Source: Bordetella genomosp. 4
Lineage (GTDB): Bacteria > Pseudomonadota > Gammaproteobacteria > Burkholderiales > Burkholderiaceae_B
Assembly (NCBI RefSeq): GCF_002261185.1
Contig: NZ_NEVQ01000019.1
Span: forward strand, 62,001 to 126,000
DNA: 64,000 nucleotides
Direction: 5' to 3'
The translations under genes and the position numbers were made by a program. Shown here piece by piece: positions 45,679 to 54,163 of the stretch (its first letter is position 1; every line of letters begins with the position of its first letter). The notes under the pieces were generated by a model. It did no database searches and was not told where the DNA came from. It saw only the letters and a list, made by a program, of their open reading frames with translations.

Positions 45679-45719
45679 AGAACTCGATCCCCCGTGCTTG
45701 CCGCCCCTGCAGAGCCCAC

Positions 45720-45759
45720 AAAAACAATCAGCCCATCCGAACATACCGGACAGGCTGAT
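45720..45759 (-). terminator. Rho-independent terminator after the Bug gene
   Basis: Read on the minus strand, a 7-bp stem (45753-45759 with 45727-45733) and an inner 4-bp stem (45747-45750 with 45736-45739) close a hairpin. It is followed by a T-rich tract at 45726-45720. It lies 30 bases past the stop of the Bug receptor gene and would end the 49445-45790 operon. Confidence 0.75.
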
Positions 45760-45789
45760 AGCAAACCCTGCAGCGACGAACGCGAGCGT

Positions 45790-46785
45790 TTAATCCACCT
45801 TCGCGCCCGACATCTTGACGACCTCCGCCCATCGCGCGATATCCGCCTTGTGCACGCGCTCGAACGCGGCGGGGCTGGGATCGGCCGGCGGCGTGATGCC
45901 TTGCGTATCGATCAGCCAACGCTTGAACTCAGGCTTGGAAATCTCCTTGATCACCGCATCGCTCATGCGTTTCTGGATGTCGGCAGGCAGCTTCGCCGGC
46001 CCGAACAGGCCATACCACGTGCTGCTCTCATAGCCCGGCAAGCCGCAGCCTTCAGCCACGGTTGGCACCCCGGGCAGCGCTTCGATCGGTTTAGATACCG
46101 TCACGCCCAGCGCGCGCACTTGCCCCGAATTCACAGCGGCGATCGATGCCGCACTCTGGTTGAAAAAGAAATCCACCTCACCCGACAAGAGTGCCGTCAT
46201 GGCAGGCCCCTGTCCACGATAGGGCACATGCACGATGTTGACTTTAGCCATCTGCGTAAACAACGCACCAGCCAAATGGCCCGAAGCCCCATTCCCGGTC
46301 GAGGAGTAATTCATCTTGCCGGGATTCTTGCGAGCCAGCTCGAGCAGATCTTTGCAGGTCTTGATATCGGGATGCTTTTTCGGATTGATCAATAGCACGT
46401 TAGGCACATCGCCCAGCAACGCAATGTGCGTGAAATCGTTCCAGACGTCAAAGCTCAGGCTCTTCTTGTACAACTCCGCATTGATCGCGTGAGTGCCCGC
46501 CGTGCCGAACAAAAAGGTATAGCCATCAGGCGCCGCCCGCGCCACCAGATCCGACGCCACGTTGCCGCCGGCGCCCGTACGGTTCTCCGCCACGATGGGC
46601 ACACCCAGCGTTTCCGTCAGACCCTGCCCTAGTTTACGGGTATACAGATCGGTGCCTGCCCCCGTCGGAAAGCCCCCGACAATGGTAATGGCGTGTGTAG
46701 GCCATTTGCTGTCCTGCGCAACCGCCGGCATGGCAGCAGCCAATGTCATAGCCGTCAACGCGGCAATATTGAAACGACGCAACAT
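45790..46785 (-). CDS. Bug-family tripartite tricarboxylate transporter receptor (TctC-like)
   Basis: A 331-residue receptor. The signal peptide (NIAALTAMTLAAAMPAVAQ) precedes ITIVGGFPTGAGTDLYTRKL, ENRTGAGGNVASDLV and the C-terminal YESSTWYGLFGPAKLP. The start is set at ATG 46785 with AAGGGG upstream; the longer frame to 46917 is intergenic. It is the last gene of the set with the aminotransferase, RidA and D-2-hydroxyacid dehydrogenase, suggesting uptake of a keto or hydroxy acid. Confidence 0.92.
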   Translation of the reverse strand: MLRRFNIAALTAMTLAAAMPAVAQDSKWPTHAITIVGGFPTGAGTDLYTRKLGQGLTETLGVPIVAENRTGAGGNVASDLVARAAPDGYTFLFGTAGTHAINAELYKKSLSFDVWNDFTHIALLGDVPNVLLINPKKHPDIKTCKDLLELARKNPGKMNYSSTGNGASGHLAGALFTQMAKVNIVHVPYRGQGPAMTALLSGEVDFFFNQSAASIAAVNSGQVRALGVTVSKPIEALPGVPTVAEGCGLPGYESSTWYGLFGPAKLPADIQKRMSDAVIKEISKPEFKRWLIDTQGITPPADPSPAAFERVHKADIARWAEVVKMSGAKVD

Positions 46786-46916
46786 GATTATTCCCCTTGA
46801 AAAAGCATGGCTGCCGAGTCCGGATATCCGAAGATCTTTAGCCTGCGATATTGAATGTGCGTAATGAATCACTATGCGGCAATGACTGTCCGTCGTGACG
46901 GGCAGCCCTCGCTGCA

Positions 46917-48146
46917 TCAGCTCAACTGCTCAACTGCCTTTGCAATACGTTCCAACGCCGTCTGCAACTGGGCCTGCGACGTGGCATAGCTGATCCGGAA
47001 ATACGGCGCCAGACCAAAAATCGTGCCTGGCACGACAGCTACGTCATGATCCTGCAGCAAGTACTCGCAGAAATCCGCATCCGTTTCCAGACGCTTGCCC
47101 TTCGGCGTCGTACGGCCCAATACCCCAGCGCAGCTGGCATAGGTATAAAACGCGCCTTCGGGCAGACGGCAGCTCAAACCCGGAATCGCATTCAAGCCAT
47201 TCACTACCAAATCCCGCCGCACCTGGAAGGAGGCACGGCGCTCTGCCAACACATCCTGCGGTCCGTCCAGAGCCTCAATTGCGGCAGCCTGACTGATTGA
47301 GCAGGGGTTCGACGTGCTCTGACTTTGCACCACCGCCATCGCCCCGATCAATTCCTTCGGCCCGCCCGCAAAGCCCAAACGCCAGCCTGTCATCGCATAG
47401 GCCTTCGACAAGCCATTGACAGTCAACGTGCGCGACTTCAGGCGCGGCTCGACTTGCGCCATGGTCTTGAACGTGAAATCACCATAAATCAGATGCTCGT
47501 AGATGTCATCAGCGAGCACCCACACATGCGGATGCCGCAGCAACACCTCGGCCAACGCCCGCAGATCCGCTTCACCATAGGCGGCCCCCGTCGGGTTGGA
47601 CGGCGAATTCAACATGACCCAGCGCGTACGCGGCGTGATGGCGCGCTCCAGATCGGCTGGATCCATGCGGAAACCGTTTTCCTCGCGGCATGCGACCTCG
47701 ACCGTTTTGCCTCCGGCGATGGTGATCATGTCGGCATACGACGTCCAATACGGCACGCCGACGATGACCTCATCGCCGTCATCCAGTGTCGCCATCAAGG
47801 CATTGTGAATCACTTGCTTGGCGCCAGCGCCCACATTGATTTCATCCAAGCCGTACGTCACGCCATTCTCGCGTTCGAACTTACGCGCGATCGCGGCTTT
47901 CAACGCCAGGGTGCCATCGAGCAAGGTGTACTTCGTCTCGCCGGCATGTATCGCGCGGATCGCTGCTTCTTTTACATTGTCCGGCGTATCAAAGTCGGGC
48001 TCGCCCGCCCCCAACACGATGACATCGCGTCCTTCGCGCTTTAGCTGCGCAGCGCGCGCGCCGATGCGCAGGATCTCCGACACCGCAATACGGGAGATAC
48101 GACTGGCGCGGCGAAACGCCGGCGCCTGAGAGTTATCGGTAGACAT
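46917..48146 (-). CDS. Pyridoxal-phosphate aminotransferase, class I/II (aspartate-type)
   Basis: A 409-residue fold-type I aminotransferase. LGAGEPDFDTPDNVKEAA opens the substrate loop, then NSPSNPTGAAYG, VLADDIYEHLIYGDF, and the PLP lysine in VNGLSKAYAMTGWRLGF. It swaps an amino group between an amino acid and a keto acid; specificity is not readable. It follows ridA by 25 bases. RidA would remove reactive enamine/imine side products. Confidence 0.93.
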   Translation of the reverse strand: MSTDNSQAPAFRRASRISRIAVSEILRIGARAAQLKREGRDVIVLGAGEPDFDTPDNVKEAAIRAIHAGETKYTLLDGTLALKAAIARKFERENGVTYGLDEINVGAGAKQVIHNALMATLDDGDEVIVGVPYWTSYADMITIAGGKTVEVACREENGFRMDPADLERAITPRTRWVMLNSPSNPTGAAYGEADLRALAEVLLRHPHVWVLADDIYEHLIYGDFTFKTMAQVEPRLKSRTLTVNGLSKAYAMTGWRLGFAGGPKELIGAMAVVQSQSTSNPCSISQAAAIEALDGPQDVLAERRASFQVRRDLVVNGLNAIPGLSCRLPEGAFYTYASCAGVLGRTTPKGKRLETDADFCEYLLQDHDVAVVPGTIFGLAPYFRISYATSQAQLQTALERIAKAVEQLS

Positions 48147-48171
48147 ATCAATCCTGAAAAAACATTCCCGC

Positions 48172-48525
48172 CTACAACGCGGCGGTCACCATGATCTCGA
48201 CGAGAATTTCCGGCAACGCCAGCTCGACGGCGCCGCAGCAACGCGCCGGCGCCTGGCCCGGCACGATCCATGCATCGTAAACCTCATTCATCGCCTGAAA
48301 ATCAGACATGTGCTGCAACCAGATCGTGACATTCAAGAGCTTGGACTTGTCCGTGCCCGAGGCCGCCAGCATCTCGTCGATCTTGGCCAGCACCTGGTGC
48401 GTCTGCCCTGCTGCATCGGCGCTGCGATCGTCTGCCGTATGGCCGGCGAGATACACCGTGCCGTTGTGAATCACCGCTCGCGAACGGCGTGTGTTCTGGT
48501 CCAACCGGGTGATAGGCGAGCTCAT
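48172..48525 (-). CDS. RidA-family protein
   Basis: A 117-residue RidA/YjgF-like protein: AVIHNGTVYLAGHTADD, IDEMLAASGTDKSKLLNVTIW and MNEVYDAWIVPGQAPARC with the substrate-binding Arg in PARC. It hydrolyses reactive enamines or imines formed by PLP enzymes and oxidases. The start at ATG 48525 overlaps the stop of the dehydrogenase gene (ATGA), which supports this start over an upstream one. Confidence 0.93.
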   Translation of the reverse strand: MSSPITRLDQNTRRSRAVIHNGTVYLAGHTADDRSADAAGQTHQVLAKIDEMLAASGTDKSKLLNVTIWLQHMSDFQAMNEVYDAWIVPGQAPARCCGAVELALPEILVEIMVTAAL

Positions 48526-49445
48526 TGCTGCACTCCCTTGCCCGAAATACGACGGCAATGATTCAGTGCGGATTGAATCAGGTTGTCGCTGGCCTCGGGG
48601 GTACGGAATGCCGAGTGCGCCGACAGCGTCACGTTATCGAGCTTGGTCAGCGGATGGTCCTTCGGCATGGGTTCGGTGACAAACACGTCCAGACCGGCGT
48701 GGCCCAGCTTGCCCGACTTCAATGCGTCAATCATGGCTTCCTCGTCCACCAACGCGCCGCGCGCCGTATTGACCAGGATCGCACCATCGCGCATCGCGTT
48801 GATGCGCTCACGCGAAATGATGCCTCGGGTCTCGTCCGTCAACAGCAAATGCATCGAGACCACGTGGCTCGTGGCCAGCACCTCATCCAATTCCACGAAG
48901 CGCACGCCTGGGTGCGATTTCGCGCTGCGGTTCCAGGCGATGACTTCCATACCAGCGCCCTGCGCCAGACGCGCAACCTCTGCTGCGATGCCTCCGAAAC
49001 CGACCAGACCCAGCGTCTTGCCCGTCAACTGCACGGCATCGCTGCGCAGCCAATTACCCGCTCGCATTTCACGGTCCATGCGCGCAAAGCCCTTTGCCGA
49101 CGCCCACATCAAGGCAAACGCACACTCGGCCACAGCCGTATCGCCGTACCCTTTGATAATGTGCACCTCGATGCCGATCTCTGCCAATTCCTCAGGATTC
49201 ATATACGAGCGCGCACCGGTTCCCAGGAACACGACATGCTTCAGACCCTTGCATTGACGAGCAATATCAGTCGGCAGATGCGTATGGTCGATGATGGCGA
49301 TTTCCGCATCGCCCAGCACGCCCGGCAATTGATCCGAGGTGATATCCGGTTGACGGTTGATGACCAGCTCCAGATCATCTGCACGATGCAGGCGCTCTGC
49401 CACCGCGGACAAAGTGGGATTGGCGTCAACGAAAATAGCTTTCAT
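48522..49445 (-). CDS. D-2-hydroxyacid dehydrogenase, NAD(P)-binding
   Basis: A 307-residue enzyme of the D-isomer-specific 2-hydroxyacid dehydrogenase family. The Rossmann motif is GLVGFGGIAAEVARLA, and catalytic regions are NTARGALVDEEAM (Arg), FVTEPMP (Glu) and LSAHSAFRT (His). It interconverts a 2-keto acid and a D-2-hydroxy acid. GGAG precedes the start. It is first of the minus-strand set with ridA, the aminotransferase and the Bug receptor. Confidence 0.92.
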   Translation of the reverse strand: MKAIFVDANPTLSAVAERLHRADDLELVINRQPDITSDQLPGVLGDAEIAIIDHTHLPTDIARQCKGLKHVVFLGTGARSYMNPEELAEIGIEVHIIKGYGDTAVAECAFALMWASAKGFARMDREMRAGNWLRSDAVQLTGKTLGLVGFGGIAAEVARLAQGAGMEVIAWNRSAKSHPGVRFVELDEVLATSHVVSMHLLLTDETRGIISRERINAMRDGAILVNTARGALVDEEAMIDALKSGKLGHAGLDVFVTEPMPKDHPLTKLDNVTLSAHSAFRTPEASDNLIQSALNHCRRISGKGVQQ

Positions 49446-49532
49446 TCATTGCTCCGAGAAACTTCGGCATTCATGCCGGGGAGGTAAGGGGCGCAGCCGC
49501 AAGGCTGCAAGGTTGGTCTGATTTGAGTTGAT

Positions 49533-50783
49533 GACTGGATAAACATCCAGGTTTCTGGTCTGGCGTGGATAGTATCTCGGGCATGCAAACCAAACGTGCC
49601 TACCGATTCCGGTTCTATCCGACGCCCGAGCAAGCGATCACGCTGGCTCGCACGTTTGGTTGCGTACGTGTGGTTTACAACCACATGCTTAACCTTCGTT
49701 CGACAGCCTGGGCTGAGCGGCAAGAGCGCCTGGGGTATCACGCGACCTCTGCTGCGCTGACGGCGTTGAAAAAGGTTCCAGACTACGCGTGGTTGAACGA
49801 AGTCAGCAGTGTTCCGTTGCAGCAGACACTGCGTCATCTGCAAACGGCGTTTGTTGGGTTCTTTGCCAAGCGAACGGGATATCCTCGCTTCAAAAGCAAA
49901 GATGGCCCGCAATCGGCGGAATACACCGCCAGTGCTTTTAGATGGGATGGCCGTTCGCTCAAGCTGGCGAAGATGACTGAGGCGTTGCCCATCCGCTGGT
50001 CCCGTCAGATTCCCAAAGCCGCCAAGGTTACTACCGTCACGGTCAGCAAAGATCCGGCAGGAAGATACTTTGTCAGTCTGCTGTGCGACGACGTTGTGGC
50101 ACAAAAAGCGCGTACGCCGAGCTGTGTCGGGATTGATCTGGGCCTGTCTCATTTTGCGATTCTCTCAACAGGAGAAAAAGTCGATGCACCACAGATCTTT
50201 CGCAAGCATGAAGTTAAGTTAGCTAAGCTACAGCGCCGCCTGGCCAGGAAACAAAAAGGATCGGTCCGCCGCACCAAGGCGAAGCTGAAAGTCGCCAAGC
50301 TGCATGCCAAGATCGCAGACACTCGCAGGGATTTCCTGCACCAGCTCTCTACTCGGTTGATCAACGAGAACCAAGTGATCGCCGTAGAAAGCTTGTCTGT
50401 GTCCAACATGCAGAAAAACCGCTGTCTTGCCAAGTCCATCAGCGATGCCGGATGGGCAGAGTTTGTGAGGCAGCTCAAATACAAGGCCCGTTGGCATGGA
50501 CGTGAGTTCGTGCGGGTAGATCGCTGGTATCCGTCGAGCAAGCGCTGCCACGTCTGCGGATATGTCTTACCGAAGCTGCCGTTGCGCGTGCGGCATTGGT
50601 TCTGTCCGCAATGCAATGCAGACCACGACCGCGACGTCAACGCGGCACATAACGTATTAGCCGCCGGACTGGCGGTGTTAGCCCATGGAGAAACGGTAAG
50701 ACCTGAGTGCATGAATGATGATGTACGACGGCTCGGTTTCGGTGAAGTGGGAATCCCTTTCCTTTAGGGCAGGGAGCAGTCAA
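49533..50783 (+). mobile_element. TnpB-only IS200/IS605-family element (IS1341-like) with predicted ends
   Basis: The left end is proposed just after TTGAT (49528-49532), followed by a small hairpin (CTGGAT/ATCCAG, 49535-49550, loop AAAC), as in IS605-type left ends. The right end is proposed at TCAA (50780-50783), 16 bases past the tnpB stop, after hairpin-forming sequence that overlaps the gene's 3' end and should form the guide scaffold (omegaRNA). No tnpA is present. It is inserted in an intergenic gap without breaking a gene. Boundaries are inferred by analogy with ISDra2. Confidence 0.6.
49583..50767 (+). CDS. tnpB: RNA-guided endonuclease TnpB (IS200/IS605 OrfB)
   Basis: A 394-residue TnpB with an apparently intact RuvC site: D185 in GIDLG, E269 in AVESL and D351 in HDRDVNAA. 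The zinc finger Cys are 322, 325, 341 and 344 (CHVC...CPQC). The N-terminal OrfB region opens KRAYRFRFYPTPEQ. TnpB cleaves DNA next to a short target-adjacent motif using an omegaRNA from the element's 3' end. Length is normal for the family. The start is ATG 49583; an in-frame GTG six codons upstream is less likely. Confidence 0.95.
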   Translation: MQTKRAYRFRFYPTPEQAITLARTFGCVRVVYNHMLNLRSTAWAERQERLGYHATSAALTALKKVPDYAWLNEVSSVPLQQTLRHLQTAFVGFFAKRTGYPRFKSKDGPQSAEYTASAFRWDGRSLKLAKMTEALPIRWSRQIPKAAKVTTVTVSKDPAGRYFVSLLCDDVVAQKARTPSCVGIDLGLSHFAILSTGEKVDAPQIFRKHEVKLAKLQRRLARKQKGSVRRTKAKLKVAKLHAKIADTRRDFLHQLSTRLINENQVIAVESLSVSNMQKNRCLAKSISDAGWAEFVRQLKYKARWHGREFVRVDRWYPSSKRCHVCGYVLPKLPLRVRHWFCPQCNADHDRDVNAAHNVLAAGLAVLAHGETVRPECMNDDVRRLGFGEVGIPFL

Positions 50784-50862
50784 GAATCTTCCTGAAAAAA
50801 GTGAGATGTAAATCAAAACCTGCAATGACGCCGACTCGCGGCTGGCGTCGCGGAAACGCCCC

Positions 50863-51633
50863 TTAATCCCTCGTTTCCTTGCCACCCTCAGAGGACGAGG
50901 CCCAGTCCTCCTGGTGTTCCATAAAACGCGACTCGGCATAATCGGCCAGCGCATTACCCGTATAAATCTCGGCATACCCCGCGCGGGTCAGTTCAATGAT
51001 GTGATCCAGATGCTTTTCGATATGCTGGCTCATCAATGCCTGCACCGCCGCCTGATCACGCGCCTGCAGCGCGCGCACAATATCCGGATGGTCATTGCGC
51101 GTCTGCCCGCGACGGGCCTTCAAATCGATCCAACGAGGGAAACGCAGACGCTCGTTAATCGAACGCACCGAACGCAAGAACTCGGGGTTGCCCGCCAACC
51201 CCGCCAGATGCTCATGAAAAGCCTCATCCCGGGACAATAGGCGCAATGCCTGAGCATCCGTATCGACTTCGTCCCGGCTGCCTTCAACCATCTTTGCCAG
51301 ATCGGCCAGCTCTTGATCAGAGGCCCGCATACAGACCAGACGCACGACGCCCAACTCCACCGTCGCCCGATACTCGTACAGCGCCATCAACTGCTTGGCA
51401 TCGAGCCCCCTCACGGTGTAGCCGCGATTCGGGGTCGCCACCAGAAATCCCTCGGCAGCGATGCGGCTGAGCGCCTCACGTACAGGCGTGCGGCTCACGC
51501 CCAGTTGGCGCGACAACTCGAGCTCATTCACTTTTTCGCCCGGGCGCAGGCGAAAAGTGGTCGCCATGGCTTTGATGCGATCGTAGACATGGCTATGCGA
51601 GGCGGCGCGAGAGGCGGAAGATTCAGAAGTCAT
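50863..51633 (-). CDS. GntR-family transcriptional regulator with FCD domain
   Basis: A 256-residue FadR-type GntR regulator. The N-terminal winged helix shows LSRQLGVSRTPVREALSRIAAEG, and the C-terminal helical FCD ligand domain starts near residue 95 and contains DEAFHEHLAGLAGNPEF. It lies 20 bases after the amino-acid importer ATPase gene on the same strand, so it probably regulates its own operon and the divergent oxidase gene. Confidence 0.93.
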   Translation of the reverse strand: MTSESSASRAASHSHVYDRIKAMATTFRLRPGEKVNELELSRQLGVSRTPVREALSRIAAEGFLVATPNRGYTVRGLDAKQLMALYEYRATVELGVVRLVCMRASDQELADLAKMVEGSRDEVDTDAQALRLLSRDEAFHEHLAGLAGNPEFLRSVRSINERLRFPRWIDLKARRGQTRNDHPDIVRALQARDQAAVQALMSQHIEKHLDHIIELTRAGYAEIYTGNALADYAESRFMEHQEDWASSSEGGKETRD

Positions 51634-51653
51634 GCGTCAAATATCAAAAAAAC

Positions 51654-52460
51654 TCACGCTGCCATAGCCGCCGGCAAAGACGAGCCGTGATGGAAGCGTT
51701 GCAAAAAGGATTTCAGGCGTTCATTACGCGGATGGCCGAAAATTTCAGCGGGGGTATCGATTTCGGCCATGACGCCATCCAGCATGAACCCCACGCGATC
51801 CGACACATCAGCGGCAAAGGCCATTTCATGCGTCACCAATACCATGGTCATCCCCTCCGCCGCCAGCGCCTTGATCACCCCCAATACCTCGGATACTAAC
51901 TCGGGATCGAGCGCAGACGTCACCTCGTCGAACAACATGACATCCGGCCGCATTGCCAGCGCCCGTGCAATGGCGACACGCTGCTTTTGCCCGCCTGAAA
52001 GACGGCTGGGAAAAGCGTCGACCTTGTCGGCCAAGCCGACTTTAGCCAGCAATTCGCGAGCCAGCTCCGCTGCCTCGGGGCGCGCCATGCCCTTGACCTG
52101 CATGGGCGCCTCGATCACATTCTGCAGGACCGTCATGTGCGGGAACAGGTTGAAGTGCTGAAAGACCATGCCGATATCCCGCCGCAATGCGGCCAGGCAA
52201 GCGTCTTTGGGCAGCTTCTGCTTGCCGTCGAACTCGAACTGATGCTGCCCAACGGACAAACGTCCCGACTCAGGCATCTCCAGCAGATTCATGCAGCGCA
52301 AAAAGGTGGATTTCCCTGACCCGCTGGCGCCGATCAGCGTCACCACCTCGCCCTTGGCCACATCCAGCGATACGCCCTTGAGGACGTGATGATCACCGAA
52401 CGACTTGTGGATGGCAGATGCCTGCAAAGCAGGCGCAACCGCGCAATGCTGTGTATTCAT
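51654..52460 (-). CDS. Polar amino-acid ABC transporter ATP-binding protein
   Basis: A 268-residue ATPase of the GlnQ/HisP type: Walker [10 protein letters not shown], signature [15 protein letters not shown], Walker [15 protein letters not shown], and [19 protein letters not shown] at the start. The ATG at 52460 overlaps the permease stop (52457-52460), which favours it over a long in-frame upstream extension. It energises the importer with the permease and binding protein encoded upstream. Confidence 0.94.
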   Translation of the reverse strand: MNTQHCAVAPALQASAIHKSFGDHHVLKGVSLDVAKGEVVTLIGASGSGKSTFLRCMNLLEMPESGRLSVGQHQFEFDGKQKLPKDACLAALRRDIGMVFQHFNLFPHMTVLQNVIEAPMQVKGMARPEAAELARELLAKVGLADKVDAFPSRLSGGQKQRVAIARALAMRPDVMLFDEVTSALDPELVSEVLGVIKALAAEGMTMVLVTHEMAFAADVSDRVGFMLDGVMAEIDTPAEIFGHPRNERLKSFLQRFHHGSSLPAAMAA

Positions 52461-53122
52461 CGGTGAGCTCCCATGCGTGCTTCCAAGCGTTGTGCCGCCA
52501 GCGTCAAGGGGAACAGCACGACAAAATATACAACTGCTACCACCGTATAGGTTTCCAGGGGACGATAGATGGCGGCCGTAATCACGGACCCTTGATACAA
52601 CAAATCGCCCACAGCAACGGTGGACACCAGCGAGGTGTTCTTCAGCTGCAGAACCGTTTGATTGATGAAAGAGGGAATCATCACTCGCACCGCCTGCGGC
52701 AGAATCAAGCGCCGGAAAATGCGGCCGCGCCGCATGCCTAGCGCCTTGCCGGCCTCCCATTGCCCTCGATCCACGGCCTCGATGCCGCCCCGGAAAATCT
52801 CGGCATAGAATGCGCCTCCGTACAGAGACAGCGTCAGAAAGCACGCCATCCCCGGAGACATTTCCACCTGGATCAGCACCGGCAACGCGTAGTACATCCA
52901 CACCAGTTGCACCAGCAGCGGCGTGCACCGAAAGATTTCGATGTAGGCAATCACCGGTACATTGATCCAGCGCGGCGCGTTAGTACGCAACACCCCCGCC
53001 ACCAGGCCTATCGCCAGGCCAGCGAGCGCCGTGGTCACCGTAAATACGATGGTGATCCACAGGCCCTTCCATAACAGGCCCGTATAAGGAGCGAGCGCGC
53101 CAAAATCCCATGCGTAGTTCAT
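52457..53122 (-). CDS. Polar amino-acid ABC transporter permease
   Basis: A 221-residue permease of the HisM/GlnP family. It has an N-terminal [18 protein letters not shown], the [17 protein letters not shown] motif and the EAA loop ([19 protein letters not shown]), with about five TM segments. It forms the membrane channel for the importer, probably as a homodimer because no second permease gene is present. Confidence 0.93.
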   Translation of the reverse strand: MNYAWDFGALAPYTGLLWKGLWITIVFTVTTALAGLAIGLVAGVLRTNAPRWINVPVIAYIEIFRCTPLLVQLVWMYYALPVLIQVEMSPGMACFLTLSLYGGAFYAEIFRGGIEAVDRGQWEAGKALGMRRGRIFRRLILPQAVRVMIPSFINQTVLQLKNTSLVSTVAVGDLLYQGSVITAAIYRPLETYTVVAVVYFVVLFPLTLAAQRLEARMGAHR

Positions 53123-53135
53123 GGTCGCGGCCCGA

Positions 53136-53990
53136 TCAGAATTGCACTTCGGGCGGGATATCGCTTTCCTTGACGTCCAATTCCGCCAGGCCTTGCAGGA
53201 ACCATTCCCGCGTTTGCGCCATGGACCGGTTGTAATCCGCCCAGACGCTCAAGAAATCCCGCCAGCGCTTGTCGTTGTCCAACCGAACAGCGATGTTGGT
53301 CGGCAGCGTCAAAACGGGGCGGGGAATCGCGATCTCTGCCAAGGCCGGATTCTTCTTCAACATGGGCAGCGCCAGAATCGCCAACACCACATTGCAGTCC
53401 GCGCGGCCCGTCGCCACCGCCAGCACCGCCTCGTCCCGCGTCTTGAACGACAAAATCGTGGCGTTCGGCGCATAGCGGCGCGCAATCAACTCATGCGCCG
53501 AACCCATGTCGACCGAAATGCGGACTTCGGGCTTATTCAAGTCATTCCAGGTCTCGGGCTTGGCGAAGCCCTTGCGTGTGACCGCAGTAAAGGAATGCAC
53601 CAGGATCGGCGTCGCAAAATCCACCATCAGCGCCCTTTCGGGCGTGGGGTTCACAGCAAACGCCAGATCGATCTTGTTCGACTGCAGATCCAGAATCTGA
53701 TTGCCCCAGGTGGTTTCGACGGTTTCCACCTTGGCATTGAGCTTTTTAGCGATGTCGTTGGCCATGCTCAAGCACGCGCCCGACCACGTGCCGTCGGCCA
53801 GGTTCTTGGTGAAATAAGGCGCCTGCCCCACGATCACGCCCATGCGCAATATCCCCGTCTTGCGGACGCGATCCAACGTAGATTCATTACCTGGCGCCGC
53901 CTGCGCCGAAGCACGCGCGGGTACCCCGACGCTGGCAATGGCGGCAGCGCCAATGAGGGCGGAATGACTCAACAACTCTCTGCGCTTCAT
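53136..53990 (-). CDS. Amino-acid ABC transporter substrate-binding protein
   Basis: A 284-residue periplasmic binding protein (SBP_bac_3 type). The N-terminus MKRRELLSHSALIGAAAIA carries a twin-Arg-like RR before a hydrophobic stretch, with cleavage near ASA-QAA. The core shows LRMGVIVGQAPYFTKN, ANDIAKKLNAKVE and a C-terminal REWFLQGLAELDVKES. It is the first gene of the importer operon (SBP-permease-ATPase-gntR). AAGGGG precedes the start. Confidence 0.92.
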   Translation of the reverse strand: MKRRELLSHSALIGAAAIASVGVPARASAQAAPGNESTLDRVRKTGILRMGVIVGQAPYFTKNLADGTWSGACLSMANDIAKKLNAKVETVETTWGNQILDLQSNKIDLAFAVNPTPERALMVDFATPILVHSFTAVTRKGFAKPETWNDLNKPEVRISVDMGSAHELIARRYAPNATILSFKTRDEAVLAVATGRADCNVVLAILALPMLKKNPALAEIAIPRPVLTLPTNIAVRLDNDKRWRDFLSVWADYNRSMAQTREWFLQGLAELDVKESDIPPEVQF

Positions 53991-54086
53991 CTGTTACCCC
54001 TTGTATATGCGTTGAAATGCGCCGAATCGGCACGGCAAGCGTGATGTTCTGTACACCAAACTGTGCACATATATTGAATATTGTTT

Positions 54087-54094
54087 TGTATACA
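54087..54094. promoter_or_regulatory. Candidate GntR operator TGTATACA in the SBP/dadA-like divergent region
   Basis: TGTATACA is a perfect palindrome in an AT-rich stretch of the 173-base divergent gap (53991-54163). A weaker related sequence with TGTACA and TGTGCACA lies about 20-40 bases to the left. GntR/FadR-type regulators often bind GTATAC cores. The role is inferred. Confidence 0.4.
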
Positions 54095-54163
54095 GTCAAG
54101 TGTTATGCTTTTCCCCACTCTAGGGCCGGGGCTTTGAGCCGCCCTTTATCAACCGGTATCTCA

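Noticed and set aside
45388-45744. Longer minus-strand frame across the right structured copy
   Set aside because: It reads through hairpins whose variation is compensatory at the base-pair level; protein coding would not preserve pairing this way. Composition is Ser/Arg/Pro-rich.
49583-50767. Idea that the TnpB is a nuclease-dead, repressor-type (TldR-like) protein
   Set aside because: All three RuvC acidic residues and the zinc-finger cysteines are present.
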